A stretch of 64,000 nt of DNA from Bactericera cockerelli. Its lineage: Eukaryota > Arthropoda > Insecta > Hemiptera > Triozidae. The stretch spans positions 22,466,108-22,530,107 of the forward strand of contig CM044958.1 of assembly GCA_024516035.1 (NCBI GenBank), written 5' to 3'. Of this stretch, positions 43,301 through 55,300 are shown piece after piece. The notes below the pieces were generated by a model. It saw only the letters and a program-made list of their open reading frames with translations, had not been told where the DNA came from and did not search any database. Numbering within the stretch: position 1 is the first letter of the stretch; the number at the start of each line of letters is the position of its first letter. Both the position numbers and the translations under genes were made by a program.

Positions 43301-46300
43301 GGTCTGGTAATCCAAAGGTCGTGGGTTCGAAACTCAGACGGGACCAAATGGGACAATCCTTCCATTTGGGATTATCACCACATAATAATACGTCTTGGGG
43401 CTTACTGCTTAAATAATCGGAATCATTCATTGGTCCTTATCGGGCAGTATAAATAAGACGATATTATGATTACCTCGTGATCCCTTAGACAAGCTACACA
43501 TACCTCGTGATCCCTTACACAAGCTACACATACCTCGTGATCCCTTACACAAGCTACACATACCTCGTGATCCCTTACACAAGCTACACATACCTCGTGA
43601 TCCCTTACACAAGCTACACATACCTCGTGATCCCTTACACAAGTTACACATACCTCGTGATCCCTTACACAAGCTACACATACCTCGTGATCCCTTACAC
43701 AAGCTACACATACCTCGTGATCCCTTACACAAGCTACACATACCTCGTGATCCCTTACACAAGCTACACATACCTCGTGATCCTTACACAAGTACACAAC
43801 TCGTGATCCTACCAATTACATACCTCGTGACTTACACAGACACATACTGTATCCTTACAAAGCTACACATACCTCGTGTCTTACACTCACATACCTCGTG
43901 ATCCTTACAAAGCTACACATACCTCTGATCTTAACAAGTTCACATACCTCGTGATCCCTACAAACTACAATACTCGGATCCTTAAAACACACATACCTCG
44001 TGATCCCTTCAATACACTCCTGTGATCTACACGGAAGACGTTGTTAAAGCTGAGGTTGATGTTGGGGGTCCAGGCTTGAGACGTAGGAGCAGACGGGGTC
44101 CAGAGGAGTAGGTCAGAGGTGAATCTGCGGGAGTGAGGATATTCACTGTTATGGTATTGAGGTAAGATATTGAATTCCCAATATTTTAACTCAATAAGAC
44201 CCAAAAAAGGGTTGGGTGGAAGAGATTGCCATAGGCAATAACCCCGCCCTTTAGTTAGGACATATGTTTTCAAATATTTTCTATTCTTTTTCATTTTTAT
44301 TGTATATATTGTTTTTTTTTTCATTTTTTCACTGTTAAAATTATTATTTGTATGTACATAATGTCCTTTTGTATCTAATAAAGAATTGTATAAAAATAAT
44401 AAGATATTGTTGTGTTTTCGGGTACAACGGAAGTTTCAACAGCTAAGGTCATAACATGACCAGGGTTTCGCCCTCCATTCGCTGGAAACGTACCAAACTT
44501 TCAATTCCCTATTTAAGACTTGAACCTTACAGCTTACAGGTTCACTGCCTTAATGATCTACTTGGGTCACTAGATGAGCTTGTTTTTACTGGATAAGTTT
44601 ATATATATATCTCCCTTGCCTTTATCCCATATTAGCTTATGTTGCTTTTGGGGTCGGCATTGTTCAACCTCATGGTTGAGGTTGGTAGGGTGGAGCACGT
44701 TTTTTTTATGGCTGGATGCCCTTCCTAACGCCAACGATTCTATTTGATTTAACGTCCTGGATTAGGACGGGGGTTTTACCCTCCATTCGCTGGATAAGTT
44801 TATGTTGGAAATAATGATTTTCATACCTAAATAATACGTATAAATTATACCTGTTATAGATGAGCTCATAGATATGTTTGTTGGCGAACTGTAGATATGC
44901 GGTGGGCAGTTGTATGTCAACCTGAATGAGCGCCCTGCGACACGTGTCGTCTATGAAGTTGTTTATCTCTTCCTTGTCTCCCGGTATCACCAGCTCTTCT
45001 CCCTCGTCTGAAATTATACAACAAATAGTTGTCTCATGTTATTATTTTTATCATACATGTGTTAATCACTTTCGCGATGTCACATCTACTCAAACTCGCT
45101 TTACTAAATCTTTGCTGAAACCGGGACTTGAACCGCCGATCTCCAGGTTACAAGTCCGCCGCCTTATCGATCAAGCTACTGAGGTGGGTGTCTCATGTTA
45201 TTCGTCATTATTTTATTAATATATTAAATAATATATTCAAGTAATAATAAAATAGTAGTGTCTCTGAATAATCACATGCAGCTCAGCTAAAAATATAAAG
45301 AAAATGCAGGTAGAATTTTTGGACCTACATGTATCAATAAATAAGTAGGTACTCTACGAATCTTCGACTTCAGTCGACAGGATAGTTAGAGCACAGAGAA
45401 AAACACAACAATAACAAATTAATTCTTCTTCTTTACATGCTTTTGAAGGTAATAACGGTGGTCATATTAGATAGTTTCTTATGTGACAGGTTTAAGGCAC
45501 TATGATTTCTCCATTACTTATTCACCCATGCATAATACAGCCATTAGAAGGAGTAGCAAAAAATATCGTAATTTTGTTTTAAACAGGAATAGTGATAAAA
45601 GAAAATCAGTATAATTATTTTGACCTTTATGGAGAAATATGTAAATCGAATCTTCGACTTAAGTTAAAAGTAGCCTCACTTGACAAAAATTCGCAAAATC
45701 TTTGAGTAAAAAATTGAATCGAGTTGAACACAAACTTTATTAGCAACAAATATGTAAGAAATAAATGCATAAGGTCACACTACCAAAACCTTCTTGGAAA
45801 TGAAAATCGACAGAAAAGTACTTACACAAGGTTCGATCTGTGGCTTTCGATTGCGGGGTGTCTCCGCCATCATGGAAAATCTTCCTGAAGGTGAACGGAG
45901 AGGGTTCCCTCACTGGAGGCTCCATGATGGAATGGGCCATGCCTTGCGGCTCCTCCATGGGATCCTCAAGGTCAAAGTTCAGACTGGAGTACATGCGGAT
46001 GACGAGTCTGGAAAATAAGAGATGAGTATTAGCAACAAATATGTATGAAATAAATACCAAGAAACTATTCTCCTGTGTACCTGGAATCACCACTCATCTC
46101 CTCTCTAATAATATTTAATAATTATTGTAACGGTGCAAATTTGGATCTCGATGGATATAGGTCTTTAGTCTGTATGCAGTGTCCCTTAAACCTGTTTACG
46201 TAATTGCAGCATTATTGATGCGTATAAACAGAGATGAAAAAAAAAGTATAATGAAGATGCACAAGACAGGAGGACATCAAGTCTTCGAACCAACATGAGT

Positions 46301-49300
46301 AATACAAACTCATAGAATATGCAAATGATTAACTACTACTTAGTAGTGATTAACTACTATTTACTACTACTACAAATGATTAACTAGGGTCAAGGGGGGT
46401 ATTTACGAACAGGGGGTAATTACGAACACTGGTCATTGTACCTAAACAGGATAAGATATTTCGAATCTGGTGGTTGAATACTATTATTTTGAATTGTTTT
46501 TACAGGTTGAACACGAGTTTTCGATAGTATTTATTTTCAGTTGTAGTTAGTAAGCTAGTGAAAATAGATCTATCAAAAAAATTGTTTTTTGAAGTTTTTG
46601 ATTTTTTTAAAACAAATTTTTAGGTAAGTGTTACTTGAATTTTTATCATTATTTTACTTTTAATTATTGATAAGCATGTTTTTGGTTATTATTTTACAAA
46701 AATAATTGTTTTAACCATTTTTTAAGTTATACTTTTTGGGTGTTCTTAATTACCCCCGCATTTTTTTGCTATGGGGTAATTACGAACGCATATTTTGGGT
46801 GTTTGTTTTACCCTATAACTTTTTTTTGTATTTATCAAAACACTCAGAATGACCCGGAACTACAAGATGAAGAAACCACCTCCTTTGTATACAGAAGCAC
46901 AAATGATATCTGCTATCGTATTAGATGTTTTTAATGGCAACCTGGCTGTCAGAAGAGCAACGGCAGTGTTTTGAGATTCCGCAAACCAAAGTAGAATTTT
47001 CCAAACGTAACGCTCAAAATCCTGAAATACTGGGAGGTTGTAAGAAGTACCAAGATATTAGTACCCTAATGTATTGGACCCAATGAAGGTATTTGTGTAC
47101 TTGAACATAGGAAAAGAAAGGAAGAAAAATGAAAGTGTAGAAAACGAAAAGAAATATAGGGGGAAAAGTTTCAAAAAAGAAGAAAAAATGAAGGTAGAAG
47201 AAGACAAATCTGAGATTGACAATGACCTAGAAACTATTGATAAGACCAAAATCTGTAAAAAAAATTAAAAAAATATATGAAACACCTTTCAAAAGCTCTC
47301 ATAATTAACTATTACTATTATTATCCTTTTATTACCAGCCTCCGTGGCATAACGGTTGTGACTACTGCCCGTAGTCCAGAGATCCTTAGTTCGATTCCCG
47401 ATTGGAGCAGACTTTTTGCACAGAAAATTCTGTCCCTTCCGAACATGTGAGGCTGGCGATCCCGGCCCCACCCAGGCTGGGTGAGGTTAATGTGGGTAGC
47501 TAGTACGATTCCCAGCGAATGGAGGGTGAAACCCCCGTCCTGCCTACCTCAAGTCAGGATGTTAGAACCAAATAGAATCAATGGGCATGAAAGGAGCCTA
47601 GACATTGGATCTGGGCGTCCATATAATCCTCTCACCACCGTGATTTAGGTATCTATACCTATCTCACGGACACGAAATTATTCTTATTACTATTATTTGC
47701 AAGATAGAGATACCCTATTTGATAAGAGCTGACTACCTTCGTGGTTAGGATTTAAACCACTATCCTGTGTGTCCATAAACTTTGCATATTGTCATACAGG
47801 TGGCTAAAGACACAAAGTACAATTTTGGTGTATTATTTGTACATAAAAAGCACATATTGCCATTAAAAAGTTCGTTTTTAATATTGTATAATGTGTTCGC
47901 ATTTACCCCCGTCAGGCGGGGGTAAATGCGAACAGGCGGGGGTAAATAAGAACACCACTAAACAGATACTACAGTATGCACAAAACTATTTATAATGCAC
48001 CATTAGAATGCTAAATATATGCTGTATACCAAAAAAATCACAAGACATGAATTTTACAAAAGCAACTCAGGGTTACAGATATGTTTATAAAATGTAGCTC
48101 AAAATCGTTCGTAATTACCCCCCTTGCCTACTACAAAAAAATATTTTTCGTTGTTTTTAAAAATCCTTTTGTTCTCTAAGTCTTTCATATTGTAACTATA
48201 TTTTTCATGTAAATGTTTTTACTGTTGTAATTTGTAAATAGGATTCTTTCCGTTAATACAAGCCCGTTTAACGGGATTATATTATTATTATATTATTAAG
48301 AGGGCACTGCCCTTGAATGACAGGGGAAGGCAATGACACGGGAAGGCAATGTTAAGTATCTCTAGGTATAGACTCCTACCAAGTCCCATAGATGCTTTAA
48401 CTCTGCTGCGGCAGGTTTTAACAGCCTGATTTCAGTTATTCAGGACGGCTATTGAAAATATGTATGTACTGTGTGCGTGTCTGTTCAGTTTGACTTGAAC
48501 ATGAATTGGGTGGAAGGGTTGCCATAGGCAATAACCCCGCCCTTTAGTTAGAACATATGTTTTCATATATTTTCTATTCTTTTTCATTTTTATTGTATAT
48601 ATTGTTTTTTTTTCTTCATTTTTTCACTGTTTAAATTATTATTTGTATGTTCATAATGTCCTTTTGTATCTAATAAAGAGTTGTATAATAATAATAATGA
48701 ATGTCTGGCTGGGGGACGTTAAACAGGGAGAAGACCAGTGTCTCGCTAGAGGACAGAGAACAGACTAGCCAACCCTTACAAGCCAGGCTAGCTTGCAGTT
48801 TCCTAAGGGTTTAATGGCTTATAAAGAAAAGACCAAGTTCTCATGATGGTTGATCGCACATAGAAATATGTGGTTCAGGACGAGCCAACTTTGAAATAAA
48901 GTTGGCTGGAGACCATCACTCACCACTCCAGCTGTAGCCAAGCTGGCTACAACAACAACATAATAATGAATCGTACAGTTCAAGGGGTAGATGTTCAGTT
49001 CACTCACCTCGGCCAGCCCACATCGTGAATGTACTCGCCGGCCTCGTAACTGGTGCGGCCGAAAGCCACCGGTTCCCGCGTCCCGGCCTCTTGAAACTCG
49101 GCCACCGCGGACCGCGCGCTCAGCTCAATGCTCGCGGCCGGCTGACGACTCGCCAGGCTGGAGCGGAGACTGGCCTCGCTCAGACGAAGCCAGGCGATGT
49201 CCTGATGCAGGTGGGGAGTCCAGTAGTCAGACCGGCCTGGGTCCGTGCGAGGTCGGAGGTCCGGGATGGGAAACCTGCAGAGGTGGAGAGGGCAGAGACA

Positions 49301-52300
49301 ATTTTTTTTTTTTTTTAAGATGAGTGTTTCACAGCCTTTTGTGTTTCGTAGCCATGAAACAGGAGCTACTGTAGACGCTTGTGCTCTGTGTTGTAGCCTG
49401 CCCATCCGGTAGTATGCCTCCCCTCTGATGGGCGAGAAGTGACACAATACTTCCCATTTACTCAGACTTTGATTATGCTGGGACTATTTGTTTATTATTA
49501 GGTTGGGTGGAAGATATTGCCACAGGCAATAACCCCGCCCTTTAGGTAGGATATTAACTTTATTCTCTTTTTTTTTTCTTATATCTTTGCTTAATCTTTT
49601 TGTTTTTCTTTATAATTTCATTGTATATTACTGTATATAATTTTTGTTCGGCAGAGAGACAAAAGCCATATTTTTCTTTCTAACTAAAGTGGATTCAAAT
49701 GGAATAAAATGAACGAACTGGAAGAAAGCCATTTTTCTTTTGGAAGAGAAAAAATCTTCTTCCAGTTTGGTTAACCAAAATGGATTTATAAAATTCTTGC
49801 TTCCAGTTCTTTAATGGGTTAAGTCCATTGTTTATCTTTAAAAGTACCGAAACGCATTTTTCTTTCACGAATAGTGGGGAAGCTAAACTAGAAATATTTG
49901 GAATAAAATGGAAATATTTGGAAATACCGAACCTGGATTTTTTTTTATACAAAAGAAAAATACGTGTTAAGTTACTGTTAAGTGATGTGTCCACTACCGA
50001 TTTTCATCATGACGTCATCTTAAGGTAAAGAAACACTTGTCTTTCATCTTTTTCATAAGCTTGAATTATTTTAGCTGATGCAATGAGGTTTACATGACAC
50101 CTACCTCAGTTTGATAACCAGATAGGATGAGGTAACTTTCCACTCGAGTCTACTATCACATTCCGAGCAGTTCTCCATGGCCTGATCAAACGCGGATTGC
50201 TGAAATGAAAAGAGAAGTTTTATTATTTTCTTCGTCAGTTTATCATGTACAGGATTAATGACGGTATTGAAATTTCAGATACCTATGAAGTTGGACGAAA
50301 TAATTTACAATACACAAAGTAACATAATATATAAGAACTTACATAATATATAAGAACAGTACTATAGAACTTCAAAAGAAAAATAATAAAAAAAGCATAA
50401 TATATGTTTGTAATAGTAAACATTATTATTATTATTGCTCAGGTTATCTCTTCTCGAGAGTGTGAAGCACCCCCTTAAGATGTTACACCAGGAGCGGATC
50501 TATGATCAAGTCTCCTGGTGTTGATTTGTTCACGTGGGGGGATGTTTCACTGACCTCAGTACCTTGATCGCTAAGGCGGCGGACTTAGCGATCAAGGTAC
50601 TGAGGTTGGTGGTTCAAGTCCAAAGTTAAGCAAATTCTTACTTAAGCTAGTTTGAGAAGATGTAATATCACGATTGTGATTAACAGAAATATGATAACTT
50701 TTTTAATCAATGTTTCAAGATTATTATAAATGTTTTTCGCGTAATATTACTTAATCGTCACTGGAAAGTGACTTTGTACCTCGATTAATACCGACTGGAG
50801 GTCGGTGGTTCATGTCTTAGGTATAATAAAAATTTAGTAAGGCGAGTTTAAGTAATTATGATATCACTATTGTGATAATAATCTCCCTTGCCTTTATCCC
50901 ATATTAGCTTATGTTGCTTTTGGGGTCGGCATTGTTCAACCTCATGGTTGAGGTTGGTAGGGTGGAGCACGTTTTTTTTTATGGCTGGATGCCCTTCCTA
51001 ACGCCAACGATTCTACTTGCTTTAACGTCCTGGATTAGGACGGGGCTTTTATCCTCCATTCGCTGGGAATCGTACAAGCTACCCACATTAACCTCACCCA
51101 GCCAGGGTAGGGCCGGAAATGGCAGCCTCACGAGTTTGGATGGAACAGAATTTTCTTCGAAAAGTCTGCCCCAGCCGGGAGTTGAACTCGGGAACTCTGG
51201 ACTACGGGCAGTAGTCACAACCATTACGCCACGGAGGCTGTTATGATATCACTATTGTGATGTTAATAATAATAATAATGGTTTTATTAGAAATGCATAT
51301 TTTGTTCTCTCTCTTGTTCCAATATAAGTATTGTTGTACTTTTCAGGAACGCTTCTTTTTCTAAAAATTTATTGTTACAGTAACTATTTCTTTTGTTTCT
51401 TTCTTTTTCATGTCTTTTCGTCTTCATTGTCTTTCAATAAGTATTCCTTTCTTTTTCATCGACACAAACATAGTTTGATAACTACTCACCATTGGATTAT
51501 TGTCGGACTTGTGCTGGGAGGGAACACTGCAGAGAGGTTTGGGGTTGAGGAGGGTGGAGATTCTGTCGGTGATTGAGATGTCCACTTCGCTCCAACACTG
51601 CTCCAGCTGTACCCTGTAGGAAACATTCAGAATGAGAATATATGATTCAAGTCCGTTCAGTAGTTTCTGAAAATTGCATGTTCCAAGTAATGAAAATAAA
51701 GGAAACACGTCTAACTGTTTCACACAAAAGTTGCTCGGAAGATCACGACATCTCCAAATATATAAAAGTTTTGACATCGGATTTTTTTTTTTACACAGGA
51801 AATTTATTTTAAAAAAAAAACACAATTAAAAAAAAAGAAAAAAAAAAAGATGGGTGATTCACAGCTTTTTTTCTTTCGTAGCCATGAAACAGGAGCTACT
51901 GTAGACGCTTGTGCTCTGTGTTGTAGCCTACCCATCCCGTATTATGCCTCCCCTCTGATGGGCGAGAAGTGACACAGTACTTTCCATTTAGGTACTGGGT
52001 CAACACGAGCCTACCGAAAAGTATCCCTTACCAACAAATGTAACCAAATTTTGAATACAAGTTTTTGTCAGCGCGGAGGTTCGAACCCGGAACCTTCCGC
52101 ATGGCAAGCGAGTGCTTAATCACTGAGCTATTAGTTAACAATAGTTAACAGAAATATAATTTCCTGTCCAGATACTTGAATTTAATGTGTTAATTAAGGA
52201 AGAATACAAGTTTTTATGCAGCGCGAACGACCTGTATAGTGTATAATGACAAGGTTCAAGCGCTTACAAGAAAGAAAGGAAAAAAGCTCTTTATCTCGAT

Positions 52301-55300
52301 TAAATCAATTGTAGCACAATTTTTTGCGGTTCTAGATGCATTATATTGGTTTTCCGGGATATCGCAATAAAGATTTATTTCCTCTTCTTACGTTTAAGAA
52401 TTTTACATGTTTTGCTAGAACAATACTTACGAAAGTTCAACACAGCTAGTGGAGGAGCGACCCATTTTCTTGCAGTGTTTGATCTTAATCTTGAGGTCCG
52501 GCTGAAGGGATAGAGGATTCTTGGGGACAGGATCATCTGCTTCACAATCCTCCCGCATGAATTTCAACAGCTGTGTGGAACAAAATGAGAATGTGAAATG
52601 TAGCACACATTAATTCATTAAATGACAACAATATCAGTTTTTTAAATAAACCTTTATGTTAAAATATTGATTAAAATTTAAAAAAAACGAAAAAATCAAA
52701 CAAATGCCCTAAATAATTAATTGAAATGTTCAATGGTACAATAGGATAAATGTTCGACAAATGTTGAAAATTAAACCATGATTATAATAATACGAGTATG
52801 TAGGTTTTCGTTCCTTTTGATTTGGAAAGTACAAGTTCAGAAGATTTTCTTCAATCGAATTGAAATATTGTTGATTTTAATTCGGTATTGTGTGTGAAGT
52901 ATCTGTTACTTTTACACTTACTTCTATATAAACAGCTGCTTTGTCTTGGCTACTGTCTCCATTGGATTCCTCCACCAGACACTCCAACAGCTCAACACTT
53001 CCACCGGTAATGGTTCCGGTCATTGTGTTGTCGCGCTCATCTAAATCTAACATCACAGGCGCTGCTAGTAACCTGAAGAGAAATAAAAAGTTTAAGTTGT
53101 AATAAATGACCAGTGAGCTATCGGGAATGCTAAACTTCTTTTGATATTTTGTACAGAGTTGGAAATACAGAGTGTTTGCTTAGCGTGTAGAAATAAGAAT
53201 TGAGGAAACGAACCCTACTTGCATGGAAACGCCCCATACCGCGACACCATCGCAAAGGTGTAGAATATTTCTCGCGGTCTATCTCGACAGCTCAAAAAAT
53301 TGAACTTATTGAACTATTTTTGTTTACATTTGATACGGGGGAAGAAATTTTGTGAGGGACGAGGAGAGGAGACTCATTTGCGATACTAGCGCTGAGGACG
53401 CCACGATGTAGGCCGGTGGTTTCCACACTTCTTATTTATACACGCTTTGGTGTTTGTAAGAAAGCCGATTTTCCCATCGAGTGCAATAGTTTGAATAAAA
53501 TAACATCAAATCCCACTGACTAAGACATTGTTTACCAACAACACTTTGCATTCAAAATTTAGGACAGAATGTCGCGAACTGTTTCGAACCAAAAAAAATT
53601 GGTTTAAAACTGGCTGAATGTATTTTTAAGTTATCATTATCAAAATGGTGATTTCTAAATTAGGTACCATACTCGTTTTACTAAATTTTTTGCTTAACTT
53701 GGGACTTGAACCATCGACCTCCAGAAGATTACAAGTCCGCCGCCTTATCAATCAAGCTACTGAGATGGGTTATGTAGGTGAACAGGTTGTAATAAACATT
53801 TTTCTTTAGTTCTAATGGTTCTCACCTCATGTGGTTCAACTTGACAGCATTCAGAAAGACGTGGCGAGACTCCTTGAAATCCTTGTTGCCGTGAGCCGAG
53901 ATGGCGAACAACGAAAGCCTGGGGAACAGAATAGACAATAATAATAACCACGAGGCAAGGTTAATGCTCAAAGCTTTTTTTATAACCTAACATTCAGAGT
54001 CTCTAATAAACGAAAAAGTCATGCATTGGGTGGGATGCGAACTAACGGATCCTAGGCTACTTGGATTACCAGACTCGCGACATAGCCACTTGACTACCAA
54101 TCAAAATAAGAGTAAGCCACTTATTTTAACCGCCCGATTAGAACTAGAGTCCGTGTATTCCAGCAGTTTTTTTATGCCATTATTAAGTAGTCAAGGTTTC
54201 AAATTAATGAGCAATAAATTCATGCTTTGGGTCGTATTCGAACCAATAAAAAGTATAAAAAAATAATTATAATAATATTTACTACCCCGCCTTATTTATA
54301 CTGTCCGATCAGGACTTACTTTCCCAAATATCCCATTATTCCAGCAGTAAGACCAAGACGTATATGTAGTCAAATCATAAATGGGAGGATAAATTGTCAT
54401 ATCCCGGCTGGGTTTCGAACCCACAACTTCTGGAATACGAGTCAGACGCATTGACTACTAAGCTACCAGGACAAACAATAAGAAGAACATTCTTAGAAGC
54501 TTTAGCTTAGGAAAAATTCCTTTGTATATGTTATCCTGTTATTAAATAAATAAATAAAAATAACTTCTGGAATACCAGTCAGACGCATTGACTACTAAGC
54601 TACCAGGACAAACAATTAGAAGAACTTTCTTAGAAGCTTTAGCTTAGGAAAAATACCTTTGTATATGTTATCCTGTTATGAAATAAATAAATAAAAATAA
54701 AATAAATAAATAAAACTAGGGGGGGGGGGGGTACTTACCTCTGGAAGAAGTCCTCCGCCACTGAGTTGAGCTGCCGCACGGAGGAGGGGAGGAGTCCGGG
54801 GGAGGAGGGCAGGAGTCCGGGGGAGGAGGGCAGGAGTCCCGCAGAGTCGCCACTGGTGGCCAGGATGTCCTCGTGCAACAGGACCAGGGCAAGGGAGGAG
54901 AGGCGGATGGTGTAGTGGGACCTGTCTGAGCCTGGCTCCGGGTCCACACTGGAACCTGGGACACAATACAATACAATACAATACAATACAATACAATACA
55001 ATACAATACAATACAATACACAGGGCGAGGGAGGAGAGGCGGATGGTGTAGTGGGACCTGTCTGAGCCTGGCTCCGGGTCCACACTGGAACCTGGGACAC
55101 AATACAATACAATACAGTACAATACAATACAATACAATACACAGGGCGAGGGAGGAGAGGCGGATGGTGAAGTGGGACCTGTCTGAGCCTGGCTCTGGGT
55201 CCACACTGGAACCTGGGACACAATACAATACAATACAATACAATACACAATACAATGCAATGCAACACATGACAATACAATACAATACAATGCAACACAT

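Larger units (their letters stand above)
46387..48128 (+). mobile_element. pogo-like DNA transposon private to arm 2
   Basis: TA target duplication (46385-46386, 48129-48130). Imperfect inverted termini GGGTCAAGGGGGGTATTTAC and the complement of GTAATTACCCCCCTTGCC. The site is uninterrupted in arm 1 (about 11650). Internal motif ggggtaa(t/a)(t/a)acgaac recurs at about 46780, 47900 and 47935. A family B SINE is nested at 47336-47685. The superfamily rests on the TA duplication and the transposase remnant. Confidence 0.8.

Noticed and set aside
43275..43345. Genuine tRNA genes at this and many other tRNA-like sites
   Set aside because: Each is followed by a shared SINE body and occurs in several copies; stems are partly disrupted.
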